Source: Roseiarcus sp963764955 (GTDB lineage Bacteria > Pseudomonadota > Alphaproteobacteria > Rhizobiales > Beijerinckiaceae). Taken from it: a stretch of DNA of 64,000 bases. Location: positions 124,001 through 188,000 of the forward strand of contig CAVXVE010000024.1 in the NCBI GenBank assembly GCA_963764955.1, written 5' to 3'. Both the position numbers and the translations under genes were made by a program. The notes under the pieces were generated by a model that did no database searches, had not been told where the DNA came from, and saw only the letters and a program-made list of their open reading frames with translations. Below are positions 1-9,679 of the stretch, piece after piece; position 1 is the stretch's first letter; each line of letters opens with the position of its first letter.

Positions 1-2
1 CA

Positions 3-944
3 GGCCTGCGGACGACGCGGCGCGTCATTCGCCGCCCCCTGCGAGGCGCCGATGGCGCGTCCGGCGCGCAACTCGCGGCCCTTGCTCCGGAAGAGATCTG
101 CCGGCGCGACGAAGATCGCCTGGCGCAGCTTCGCATGAACCCCTCCCGCGGCGAGGTGGCGCGCTTTGCGAATGAGCTTGGCTGCGAAAAGTTGCGATCG
201 CAGGTGCTTGACCTGTTTGAGGGCCTGGCGCCTCCGCCGGCCGCGGCGAATATCTCAGGCGTCACGTCTCCCGGCGCGCCAGCGGAGAGCGAGACGGCGC
301 ATCTGGTCTCGCCTCTCGCGGGCGCCGACGTTGCGTCTCCGATGGCCGCCGCGATTTGTAAGCGTGACGGGGAGCGCCTTGTGCGGCTGCGCTCCAGTCC
401 TTCGCTCGACGAGGCCACGCGATTCGAGACTGAGCTCGGCTGTGAGCAATTGCGGCCGCAGCTTCAGCGTCTGATGGAGAGCCTGGATTTGGGCGCGACG
501 GCGCCGCCCGCCCCCGCTGCGCCGCCTGCCCCCGCGGATCGACCGCGCGCGAACCCTTTGCTCGGTCAAGCCTGCGCAAGCGAGCGCTCCGCGCTTGACC
601 GTCTGCGGCAGGAGCCTTCCGCGGAGGCGGCTGAGCTGTTCTGGCGCGAGATGAAATGCGAAGGGTTGCGTCCTCAGGTCCGCCTGCTTCTGGAAAGCCT
701 CGACGTCGCGGCGGACTCCGTGGGGTCGACGGTTGCGCGCAGCGATCCGCAGGCGCGCGACGCCGCCTCCGACGCGCCGGCCGTCATCGGGGCGGATCAG
801 GCGGAGTGCCGGCGGGAGACGGCGGAGCTGAACCGTGTCCGGGCCACACCTGACCTTGGCGACGCCGAGCGCTTCGCCAGCACGGTGACGTGCGGCGCGC
901 TCAGACCCCAGGTGGCGCGATTGCTGGAGAGCTTTGGAAATTGA
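3..944 (+). CDS. Protein of four tandem two-cysteine repeats (5' partial)
   Basis: The frame is open from the left edge, so the true start lies outside the window. What remains is four copies of a unit of about 45 residues (99-231, 357-489, 573-708, 807-941) joined by Ala/Pro-rich linkers. Each unit opens with a Cys and acidic residue (CRRDEDRL, CKRDGERL, CASERSAL, CRRETAEL), has an LR-x-x-P turn, then a second Cys in a motif such as LGCEQLRPQ, and ends in an LLESL-like helix. Similar repeats occur in uncharacterised exported or multidomain proteins of Rhizobiales. The paired Cys could form a disulfide within each unit; that is inference. Function unknown. Confidence is high that it codes, low on role. 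Confidence 0.75.
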   Translation, partial: GLRTTRRVIRRPLRGADGASGAQLAALAPEEICRRDEDRLAQLRMNPSRGEVARFANELGCEKLRSQVLDLFEGLAPPPAAANISGVTSPGAPAESETAHLVSPLAGADVASPMAAAICKRDGERLVRLRSSPSLDEATRFETELGCEQLRPQLQRLMESLDLGATAPPAPAAPPAPADRPRANPLLGQACASERSALDRLRQEPSAEAAELFWREMKCEGLRPQVRLLLESLDVAADSVGSTVARSDPQARDAASDAPAVIGADQAECRRETAELNRVRATPDLGDAERFASTVTCGALRPQVARLLESFGN

Positions 945-1032
945 GAGACCACTTCTCCCGCCGCCACGGGAGCAGGAATGACCCTCAGGCGCCCGAACGG
1001 ATCTTGGCGCTGGCGGCGCGCTCCATAGACGG

Positions 1033-1057
1033 AAAGGGCGGCCTTGAGCCGCCCTTT
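1033..1057. terminator. Intrinsic terminator-like hairpin between convergent genes
   Basis: A perfect 10-bp stem (AAAGGGCGGC / GCCGCCCTTT) with a 5-nt loop, followed on the plus strand by TTTCTC. It lies between the repeat protein (plus) and a small minus-strand gene, so it probably ends both. Confidence 0.7.
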
Positions 1058-1067
1058 CTCGCTTCGA

Positions 1068-1268
1068 TCATTGCGCCCGTTTGGGGAAATCAAACGGGAA
1101 ATCCCAGCCGTATTCGGCGGGCCAGGGATTCGGAGATGGCGGCGTCTCGCGGCCGGTTTTGACGTCGCCGCCAACGGTTCCGCTCGCTCCAGTCCCGGGG
1201 ACCGAGGTTTCGTCTGCGCGAGGGTGGACCACGACGGTGGCCGCCCGCTTTTGAACCTTCGGCGTCAT
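1068..1268 (-). CDS. Small hypothetical protein (66 aa)
   Basis: A short basic protein with a Pro/Trp-rich C-terminus (PWPAEYGWDFPFDFPK). The ATG is preceded by GGAG at a 5-nt spacing, which supports translation, and the stop sits next to the hairpin at 1033-1057. No signal peptide or membrane segment. I do not recognise the family. The charged N-terminal half and WDFPFDFP tail look like a short conserved tail motif rather than an enzyme. Confidence 0.5.
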   Translation of the reverse strand: MTPKVQKRAATVVVHPRADETSVPGTGASGTVGGDVKTGRETPPSPNPWPAEYGWDFPFDFPKRAQ

Positions 1269-1451
1269 GCATGCTCCAATGTTTCAGTAAAGGTTGGCCT
1301 TCAGTACAGTTCCGTGCTGTGTAGGCCTTACTCGATAAGCGGGCTGTGACGCAGCTCACATCTCGAGCCCGCGATGTTTTAATTCGTGATGTGCTCCTGC
1401 CGGACGCGGTCGCCTTGATGACTGGCCCGCGTTGGCGCAGAGGAAGCCCCA

Positions 1452-3140
1452 ATGCCCAGCCTTCGCCAGATCAGGCTCGTAACCGGCCTCGTCCTTTTCC
1501 TCTATGTGACGCTGCATTTCGCCAATCACGCGCTCGGCAACATTTCGGTCGGCGCGATGGAGCGCGGCCTCGCCATCCAGAAGCTGATCTGGCAGTCGCT
1601 CCCCGGCGCGGTGATCCTCTACCTTTCGCTTCTGACGCATATGAGCCTCGGCTTCTGGGCGCTCTATCAGCGGCGCCGGTTCCGCTGGACGCGCCTCGAG
1701 GCGACCCAGCTCGTGCTTGGCCTCTCCATTCCGTTCCTGCTGGCCAATCACGTGATCAGCACGCGCGTGGGCTTGAGCCAATTCGAACTCGAGAAGGGAT
1801 ATGCGCAGGAACTGGCGAGCCTGTGGGTCGCCACGCCGCTGCTCGGCGCGCTGCAGGCGATTTTATTGCTGATCGTGTGGATTCACGGCTGTCTCGGATT
1901 CCATTTCTGGCTCAGGCTCAAGCCGTTCTACCCCCGGGTGAAGGCGGCGCTGCTGGCGGGCGCCGTGCTTCTGCCCGCGCTCGCGCTGCTTGGCTATTAC
2001 CAGGGCGGCGAGCGCACGCTGGTCGCGATCCAGGATCCCGCATGGCGGGCGCGCAACCTGTCGCCCGAACATGTCGGGACTGCGGCCCAGAGCGCGGCGC
2101 TTGCGAAGGAACGCACACTCACCCTCATCCTCCTGGCTGCGGCTCTCGCCGCCGCCCTCGCCGGCAGGGGCTTCCGGCAGTGGCGGGAGCATCGCGTGGG
2201 CTCGATCCGGCTGACCTATCCCGACCGCACGATCCGTGTCGCGCGCGGCTTTAGCGTGCTCGAGGCGAGCCTCATCAACGACATCCCGCACGCGCATGTG
2301 TGTGGCGGGCGCGGCCGCTGCTCGACCTGCCGCATCCGCATCCTTGGCGGCGGCGATGGGCTCCCGGCCCCGAGCGCCGCGGAGCAGGCGGTGCTCGAGC
2401 GGGTGCATGCAGGCCAGGAGGTCAGGCTTGCCTGTCAGCTCCGTCCGACCAGCGATCTGGCGTTCGTGCCGCTGCTCTCCCCATACGCGACGACGCTCGA
2501 CGCCTATCAAGCCGGGGCCGCCGACTCGGGCGTTGAGCGCTATCTGGTCATCATGTTCGTCGACATGCGCGGATCGAGCCGGCTGGCCGAGAGGCGCCTG
2601 CCGTTCGACACCGTGTTCATCATCAACCAGTTTCTCAACGCCGTGAGTCACGCCGTGTTGGACGCGGGCGGCCAGCCCAACCAGGTGCTGGGCGACGGGC
2701 TCCTGGCGCTGTTCGGCATGAGCGTCCCGCCCGGCGTCGCCTGCCGGCAGGCGATCTTGGCCAGCGCCGCGATCGCCGACCGGGTCGGGAGGCTGAACAC
2801 CGCGCTGGCTCATGCGCTGGTCGAGCCGATCCGCTTCGGCGTCGGCATCCACGCCGGCGTAACCGTCGCCGGCGCCATCGGTTATGAGCGCCACGCGCAA
2901 TTCACGGTGATCGGCGATCCGGTCAATGTCGCCGCACGTCTCCAGGACCTGACCAAGGCGATGGCGTGCGAAGTGTTGATGTCGGAAGAGGTCTACGAGC
3001 ACGCCGGCTTCGCTCCGGACGCCCTCCCCGCCCACGAGGTCGAGACGCGCGGACGCGAGGCGAGCGTGAAAGCCCGCAGCGTCGCGCGAGCGGCCGACCT
3101 GACCGGCCTGATCGCGGCGCAGGCGACGGCGGAGTCGTGA
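1452..3140 (+). CDS. CyaC-like adenylate cyclase: six-helix heme-type anchor, [2Fe-2S] ferredoxin, class III cyclase
   Basis: 562 aa in three modules. Residues 1-240 form about six membrane helices with spaced His (H22, H26, H63, H100, H145, H151), like the diheme b-type anchor of SdhC and of the quinone-responsive cyclase CyaC of Sinorhizobium meliloti. Residues 250-340 are a plant-type ferredoxin with C284, C290, C293 and C328. Residues 362-545 are a class III nucleotidyl cyclase with metal-binding D371 (FVDMRGSS) and D415 (LGDG) and the IGDPVNVAARLQ block. It should make cAMP at the inner membrane in response to quinone pool or redox state; the sensing role is inferred from CyaC. AGGA lies 8 nt before the ATG. 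No obvious operon partner. Confidence 0.88.
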   Translation: MPSLRQIRLVTGLVLFLYVTLHFANHALGNISVGAMERGLAIQKLIWQSLPGAVILYLSLLTHMSLGFWALYQRRRFRWTRLEATQLVLGLSIPFLLANHVISTRVGLSQFELEKGYAQELASLWVATPLLGALQAILLLIVWIHGCLGFHFWLRLKPFYPRVKAALLAGAVLLPALALLGYYQGGERTLVAIQDPAWRARNLSPEHVGTAAQSAALAKERTLTLILLAAALAAALAGRGFRQWREHRVGSIRLTYPDRTIRVARGFSVLEASLINDIPHAHVCGGRGRCSTCRIRILGGGDGLPAPSAAEQAVLERVHAGQEVRLACQLRPTSDLAFVPLLSPYATTLDAYQAGAADSGVERYLVIMFVDMRGSSRLAERRLPFDTVFIINQFLNAVSHAVLDAGGQPNQVLGDGLLALFGMSVPPGVACRQAILASAAIADRVGRLNTALAHALVEPIRFGVGIHAGVTVAGAIGYERHAQFTVIGDPVNVAARLQDLTKAMACEVLMSEEVYEHAGFAPDALPAHEVETRGREASVKARSVARAADLTGLIAAQATAES

Positions 3141-3391
3141 GCGGCTCGAATCGCCGCGCCGTCCCTCGGACCCCAAGACCCGCAGGGGCGACCAGACGCT
3201 TCGGCGATCCCGCGCAATTCAACGGCAAGAAGCTCTAACCGTCATTTTACTTGCGCGCGCTAATGTTTTCAGTGCGTTAGCACCCCGTTTAGTTCCGCGC
3301 TCAAAATTCGGATGCGTCGGACCGGGCGTGACCGAACTGGAACAGTATATAACACATTTGTAGTATGTGATAATGGTGACCTCGCCGAACC

Positions 3392-5011
3392 TCACCCGCC
3401 CCCGGCAGCCGGACAAAGATCGGCGCTCTCAAGCTCCGCGTCGGCCGGATAGAGCGCCATCAGCTTCAGCATCACGCCGTTGGTCCAGCCGAAGCCGTCC
3501 TGGGTCGGATACTCGCCGCCGCCGCCCGCCTGGTTGGTTGCGATCACGTCGTACTTCTCTACGAGCTTGCCGGTCGAGCGATAGACGCGGGAGACGTTGA
3601 CCATCCACCGGCACGCGATCGCCTCGGCGAGCGGCTTCCGCCCGTAAGCGGTCAGCCCTTCGACCGCGATCCACTGCAGCGGCGCCCAGCCGTTCGGCCA
3701 ATCCCATTGCTGCCCCGTGTCGATCGTCGTCGTGACGATCCCGCCCGGCTTCAACAGATCAGCTTCGACAGCTTTCGCCACCGAAGCGGCCTGCTCCTCG
3801 CTCGCGACGTGCGTGAACAACGGATAGAGGATTGCTGCGGTGAGCTGGTAGATCGGCTCCTTCCGCGTCCAGCGATAGTCGAGATAGACGCCGCGAGAGG
3901 GATCCCAAAGATAGTGATCGATCGCCGCGCGCCGAGCAGCGGCGCGCTTGGCGAAGTCCTCGGCGCAGTCGTGATCGCCGGCGCGCTCGCAGCCGGCCCG
4001 GATGGCGTTCTCAAGCCCGAACATGAGAGCGTTCAGGTCTATGGGTAGGATTTCGGTCGTGTCGATCGACGCCTTTGTTCGCGAATCCGCGAACCATCGC
4101 GAGCTGAAATCCCAGCCGCTCTCCGCGCCGGCGCGAATGTCGCGAAACATCTCATGCGCTGGCCGGGCCGTCGCGGCCGCCAGCACGACGTCCTCGGAAA
4201 AGGATTCATCGCGCGGCGCGTCGCTATCGTCCCAATAGCGATTGAGGATCGACCCGTCCTCGAGCGCGACCGCATGGCGATGCGCCTGGCCCGGCTTGAG
4301 CGCGTTCGCGCCCTCCATCCAATAGGCGTATTCCGTCTTGAGCTCCGGCAGATAGCGGGCGAAAGCCGCCGCCGGATCTGATGGAGACAGAAGGGAGACC
4401 ATTGCAAAAAAGAAAGGCGGCTGCGAACGGCTGAGGTAGTAGGTGCGTGTTCCGTTCGGCGCATGGCCGTATGTGTCCATGAGATCGGCGAAGTTCTTCA
4501 CCATGTCCTCGAGGAGATCCCGCCGGCCGCTTTCCGCCAGGCCAAGCAGGGTGAAATACGAGTCCCAGTAATAGAGCTCGCTGAATCGGCCACCCGGCAC
4601 GACATAAGGCCGCGGCAACGGGAGAGCCGACGAATAGGGCGCGACAGTCTGCTCGTCCCGGGTCAACAGCGTCCAGAGCGCGTCGATGTGACGGCGGATA
4701 GGGACCTGTTCAGATACCGCCGCTGGCGTGGCGGCTTGGGCCGGCAAGTCGAAATGGGTGACGACGAAGCGCTTCAGCCCCTCGAGCGAGTTCGGCTTCT
4801 TCGCATGGTAGAGCGCCAGAATCTCGGGCGGCGGCGATTTCGCCGTCGCGTCGGCGAACTCCTTGCTGTCGGGAAAGATGTGGGCAAGCTCGACGTCCGC
4901 GTAGAGGTCGCCGAACAGAACCTGCGGCGGAGGCGGCCGTTCGAAGGCAAGCGCCGGATGGAGGAGCAAAAGAACCGGCGCGATAAGCGCCGTGCCGATG
5001 CGTCTGTTCAT
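3392..5011 (-). CDS. treA: Periplasmic trehalase (GH37)
   Basis: About 539 aa. It hydrolyses trehalose to two glucose in the periplasm. The N-terminus is a signal peptide (basic MNRR, hydrophobic core, ALA cleavage site). Both GH37 signatures are present: PGGRFSELYYWDSYF (about residues 139-153) and QWDWPNGWAPLQW (about 455). The catalytic Asp lies in ESGWDFSSRW and the second acid in LVEKYD. I chose the ATG at 5011 because GAGGTG precedes it at 5 nt; an in-frame TTG four codons upstream has no such site. It stands alone, with 60 bp to the GNAT gene upstream. Confidence 0.93.
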   Translation of the reverse strand: MNRRIGTALIAPVLLLLHPALAFERPPPPQVLFGDLYADVELAHIFPDSKEFADATAKSPPPEILALYHAKKPNSLEGLKRFVVTHFDLPAQAATPAAVSEQVPIRRHIDALWTLLTRDEQTVAPYSSALPLPRPYVVPGGRFSELYYWDSYFTLLGLAESGRRDLLEDMVKNFADLMDTYGHAPNGTRTYYLSRSQPPFFFAMVSLLSPSDPAAAFARYLPELKTEYAYWMEGANALKPGQAHRHAVALEDGSILNRYWDDSDAPRDESFSEDVVLAAATARPAHEMFRDIRAGAESGWDFSSRWFADSRTKASIDTTEILPIDLNALMFGLENAIRAGCERAGDHDCAEDFAKRAAARRAAIDHYLWDPSRGVYLDYRWTRKEPIYQLTAAILYPLFTHVASEEQAASVAKAVEADLLKPGGIVTTTIDTGQQWDWPNGWAPLQWIAVEGLTAYGRKPLAEAIACRWMVNVSRVYRSTGKLVEKYDVIATNQAGGGGEYPTQDGFGWTNGVMLKLMALYPADAELESADLCPAAGGG

Positions 5012-5071
5012 GCTGCACCTCAAATGCGAGGTCTCGACCGATTGGACGCATGCCGGACGGCGCCGAACCGT

Positions 5072-5659
5072 TCAGGCCGTCGGCGGTTCGGTCGCCCCGG
5101 GCCCAAGCGAGCGCTGCATCATGATCGAGTCCGTCCAGCGGCCGAATTTGTACCCGACCGCGGGCAGATAGCCGACCTGGCGGAAGCCGAACCCTTCATG
5201 CAACTTGATCGAGGCGACATTGGCGCCGTCGATATAGCCGATCATCTGGCGAAAGCCCGCCGCAGCGCAAGCGTCGATCAGCGCATTCATCAGCTGACGC
5301 CCGATCCCTGCGTGCAGCCGGTCGCTGCGCACGTAGATCGAATGCTTCACCGTATAGCGATGAGCAGGCCGCTTGCGGAACGGCACGGCGTAGGCGTAGC
5401 CGACCACCGTTCCCGCCTCCTCCGCAACCAGATGCGGCATCTTGCGGTTGTTCATCGACCGGCGGCGGCGCTTGAGATCATCGGCGTCGGGCGTTTCGAA
5501 ATCGCCGTCGACGCCCGGATCCACCCCGCGCCGGATGTGATGCAGATAGATGGCGAGCATCGCCGGCACGTCGCTGTCGCGCGAGTTGCGCACGTGAATC
5601 CGGGGAAGCTCGGTCCGTTCGTCCACTCCGCCGGGGGCGGCGCTGTTCGTTACGTCCAT
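5072..5659 (-). CDS. GNAT N-acetyltransferase (phosphinothricin/MddA type)
   Basis: 195 aa with a full GNAT fold: an N-terminal VRNSRDSDVPAMLAIY, the acetyl-CoA loop in RLHAGIGRQLMNAL (R/Q-x-x-G-x-G/A), and NVASIKLHEGFGFRQVG in the C-terminal half. The order matches the Pat/MddA group, which acetylates small amines such as methionine derivatives or phosphinothricin. Substrate is not decidable from sequence. The Shine-Dalgarno site is weak. It is tandem with treA but probably transcribed separately. Confidence 0.85.
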   Translation of the reverse strand: MDVTNSAAPGGVDERTELPRIHVRNSRDSDVPAMLAIYLHHIRRGVDPGVDGDFETPDADDLKRRRRSMNNRKMPHLVAEEAGTVVGYAYAVPFRKRPAHRYTVKHSIYVRSDRLHAGIGRQLMNALIDACAAAGFRQMIGYIDGANVASIKLHEGFGFRQVGYLPAVGYKFGRWTDSIMMQRSLGPGATEPPTA

Positions 5660-5772
5660 GGGCGGCTTTTACGCGAAATCCAATCCGATGGTAACTCCCC
5701 GCAGCACCCTCGGCCGACGCCCTGGAGCCGGCAGCCCCCGAAGGATTCCTCCCGCAGGCTACAAGGGGGGCT

Positions 5773-8140
5773 TCAGGCAGGCGTCTCCCTGACCACATAC
5801 GTATGGAACCGGATCGCTCCCCTTTCGTCGACCTCGCGATAAAGGCCCTGCACTTCCGCTTCGAAGCCCGGGAACACGTTGGCGCTCTTCTCGAACATTT
5901 TCAGATAGTCGATCATCGGCTGCGCCCGCTCGGTCAACCTCTCGCCCGGCACGATGGTCGCGATGCCCGGCGGATAGACCACCCATAGCGTCGTCGCGAT
6001 CCGGCCATCGAGTTCGCCGAGCGGCAGGTAGTCGACGTTGTTGCGCACGAGATGGCGCGCGGCCTCGCGCGGCGTCATGGCGGCTTCCGGCAGATGCTTG
6101 GCGGCGAATTGCGCCTGCTGCAGTTCGCTCACGCCCGCGTCGCGGAAGAAGGCGTGCATCTCGCCGCAGAGGTCCTTGAGCCGCTTGCCACGATAACGGG
6201 CCGGGCGCTTGGCGACGAATTCTGGCATCGCGTCCTCAAGCGGCGCGTTCTCGTCATGCAGCCGCTTGAAGGCGACGAGGGCCGAGACCAGCGTGCCCGC
6301 CTTGCTCGAACTCGACGCCTGGCGTCAGCAGGAAGAGCAGCGAATTGAGATCGTTCTTCTCCGCCACCACGCGGTTCTCGCGTAAGTATTGGGCGACCAC
6401 CGGCGCGGGAATCCCGTAATCCTCATGAGCTCCGGTCGCGCGATCGAAGCCCGGCGTGAGCAAAGTGAGCTTGGCCGGATCGGTGATGGCGAAGCCCGGT
6501 TCGAGCGCCTGGAAGCCGTGCCAGGCTTCGCCCGGCACCAGCGCCCAATAGCGCGGGTCGCGGGCGATGAGGTCGGTCGACACGTTCTCCCACGGCACGT
6601 CGTGGGTGGCGCCCTCGAGCGCCGCGTCCCGGATCGAGACGCGCTGGGGCACGAACGGATCGAAAAACCAGCGCCGCGCAGGGTCGCGCTCCTTCTCCTC
6701 GAATTCGCGCCGGACCGCGCGCAATTTCTTGCGCAATTCGACGCCGAGCCGGATCGTGTCGTCCCACAGAACTTCGCCCGACCGCCCCTTCATCATCTGC
6801 GCGCCGACGTCGAGGGAAGCGAACAGCGGATAGAACGGCGAGGTCGAGGCGTGCTGCATGAAGCCTTCGTTGAAGCGGCGATGCTCGACGCGCCTTCGCT
6901 GGCCCTTGATGTGGCGATCGCGCACATGGATCTGCGACGCCTGCGAGAAGCTCGCGAGCTGCTTGTGCGCCGACTGGGTGGCGACGATTCCCGGCGAAGC
7001 TTCGCTCAGGTTTTTCAGTCCCATGGCGAAGCGGCGCTCATAAAGCGGATGAAACTTCATGAAGCCGGCCCAGGCCTCGTCGAACATGATGTAATCGCAC
7101 AGATGTCCGATCCGCTCGACGATGCGCTCGGCGTCGTAGATCGTGCCGTCGTAAGTGCATTGTTCGATCACAGCGGCGCGGAACGGGCGCCCGCGCCGCC
7201 ACGCCTCCTTGTCGGTCACCAGCGGATTGTCGCGAATGCGCTCGCGTATCCTCGTCTCGTCGAGATCGTCGGGCCGAATGGGGCCGATGAGACCGTAGGC
7301 GTTGCGGTCGGTCGAGAGATAGATCGGAATCCCGCCGCCCATCATGAGCGCGCCCTGGTGCGCCGCTTTGTGGTTGTTGCGGTCGAACAGCACGAGGTCG
7401 CCCTCGGCGATCAGGTTGGTGAGCACGATCTTGTTCGACGACGAAGTGCCGTTGAGGACGAAATAGGTCTTCTCGGCCCCGAAGATCGCCGCAGCCTCTT
7501 TCTGCGCCTGCAGCGCCGGCCCTTCGTGGGTGAGAAGATCGCCGAGTTCGAGAATCGAATTATCGAGGTCGTCGCGAAAGACCGCTTCGCCCAGATGCTC
7601 GACGAAGATGCGTCCGATTGGACTGCGGCTATAGAAGACGCCGCCGTTGTGGCCGGGGCAGGTCCACAGCTGATTGCCTTCCTCCTGGTAGTCGACGAGC
7701 GCGCCGAAGAATGGGGTCTTGAGCGTGTCGGCATATTGCTTGAGACGCGAGACGAGATTGCGGGCGATGAATTCGGGCGTCTCCTCGGCCAGGAACACAT
7801 AGCCGTCGATGAAGTCGAGCACTTCGACCGGAATGTCCTCGAAGCGCTTGCGCCTGATGAGGACGACGATCGGCATGTCGAGGCCGCGCTTCCTCATCAG
7901 GTTGATGAGCGAAGCCGCCTTGCCCTCGATCCCTTTCTTGCCCCAGTCGACCACCATGCAGCCGATCGCGGCGTCCGTCTGCACGGCGATCTCAGCGTCC
8001 TCGACGCGCCGCGCCTTGATGACCTGGAACCCCATCCGCTCGATGGCGGCGACGATCTGGTTGACCCGGAGGCCCTCGAGATCGTCGGCGTCGAACATCG
8101 GCGCCGAGAACAGAAAGGTCAGACGTTGGGAAAAGTTCAT
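5773..8140 (-). CDS. Fold-type I Orn/Lys/Arg decarboxylase (one frameshift)
   Basis: About 785 aa once a single extra base near 6311 is removed. Upstream of it the protein runs to LLFLLTPGVE; the next frame continues SSKAGTLVSALVAFKRL and ends at 5773. The N-terminal 130 residues are a receiver-like domain (MVVDWGKKG region), followed by the PLP domain with the Schiff-base Lys in SAHKQLASFSQAS and a C-terminal domain, as in AdiA, CadA and SpeF. It decarboxylates a basic amino acid using PLP and a proton, typically for acid resistance or polyamine supply. Which amino acid is not clear. The start could be 8140 (MNFSQRLTF) or a few codons earlier. Confidence 0.85.
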
Positions 8141-8405
8141 CGCCTCATGGCCCGTCAGACGGGCGTCCTTGCTGACCGCCAGAGATCCCGGCGGTTCGGT
8201 CACCCCCGACCGGCTGCTTAAGACAGCATCCCGCGACACAATCAAGTCGGCTTGCCGCCGACGGGGCGCGGGAGCGGCGCTGCTCGCTGGTCGGCGGCCA
8301 CGCCGGCGTGCTAATCGTTGGGCTGCGCAGCTTTACCGATCCTGGCGTCGGGAAGCGGCGCGTTAGCGATGAGTCGACGGTCGCCAAGACGGCGGAGTAA
8401 CGCAT

Positions 8406-9609
8406 TTGAACTCGGTGATCCTGACCCTGAACGCGGGTTCGTCGTCGCTCAAATTCGCCGCCTTCGCGCTTGTTGAGGGCGGCGAGCCGAGCGCGCTTGC
8501 TTCGGGTGAAATCGAGGGGATCGGCGCGACCGCTCAGGGCGGCGTCAAGACAGCCGCGGGCGAGAAGAGCGCACTCAGGTTCGAGGGGGCGGGGCCCAGG
8601 GTCGATCATGCCGCGGCGATGGGCGCCATTCTGGAATGGCTCAAGGACGCGGGATACAATTCCTCAGTCGGCGCGGTCGGCCATCGCATCGTCCACGGAG
8701 GAGCGGATTATTCCGAGCCGGTCCTGATCAGTGACGCGACGCTCGCGAAACTGCGAGCGCTCGTTCCGCTTGCGCCGCTCCACCAGCCCCACAACATCGC
8801 CGGGGTCGAAGCCGCGATGCGCTCCTTTCCGTCAACGCCTCAGGTCGCCTGCTTCGACACCGCCTTCCACCGCGACCCATCCCTTCATCCACGACACCTA
8901 CGCCCTGCCTCGCTCCTATTACGACGAGGGCGTGCGCCGCTATGGCTTTCATGGTCTCTCCTACGAGTTCATCATGCGCAAGCTGCGCAAGATCGCGCCT
9001 GAGGTCGCGCGCAAGGCCGTCATCATCGCCCATCTCGGCAATGGCGCTTCGATGTGCGCGGTCCATGACGGGCGCGCAATCGCCACGACCATGGGGTTCA
9101 CCGCGCTCGACGGGCTTTCGATGGGCACCCGCTGCGGGCAGATCGACCCCGGCGTCGCGCTCTATCTCATGGCGGAAAAAAAGATGAGCGTGGACGAGGT
9201 CTCCGACCTCTTGTGGAAGAACTCGGGGCTGAAGGGCATGTCGGGCATTTCCCAGGACATGCGCGAGCTTGAGGCGTCCGACTGCCCCGCCGCGCGCGAC
9301 GCGATCGCCTACTTCGTCTCGCGCATCCGGCGTGAACTCGGAGCGCTCGGGGCGACCGTCAATGGCGCCGAGGCGATTGTGTTCACCGCCGGCATCGGCG
9401 AACATTCATGGAAGGTGCGCGAGGCGGCGCTCAAGGACATGGAATGGATGGGACTCCATCTCGACGCCGAAGCGAACCGCGCGGGCGCGCAGATCATCAG
9501 CGCCAAGCATTCTCCAACGGTCGTCTACGTCATCCCGACCAACGAGGAGCTGATGATCGCCGAGCACACGGTCGCGACGGCGAGGTCGGCAAGTAGCGGC
9601 TCACGCTAG
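8406..9609 (+). CDS. ackA: Acetate kinase (one frameshift)
   Basis: About 400 aa after removing one extra C near 8871 (FDTAFH then ATHPFIHDTYALP). It interconverts acetate plus ATP and acetyl phosphate in the cytoplasm. Family landmarks are all present: NAGSSSLKF at the N-terminus, HRIVHGG, FDTAFH, RRYGFHG, HLGNGAS, GTRCGQIDPG and FTAGIGE near the end. The start is TTG, with GGAG 8 nt upstream. Phosphate acetyltransferase or phosphoketolase, the usual partners, are not in the window. Confidence 0.9.
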
Positions 9610-9679
9610 AACCCCAGCGCGGCCCGCGCCGCGCGCCAGCGCGCTTGCAGCGCGGCGATGTCGGAATCGTCGAGCGGGC

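Noticed and set aside
6389..8221. Long plus-strand open frame antisense to the decarboxylase (similar ones at 4463-5842, 21676-23436, 48470-50446 and 59123-60634)
   Set aside because: Arg/Asp/His-rich translations typical of the antisense of GC-rich genes; the opposite strand carries recognised families.
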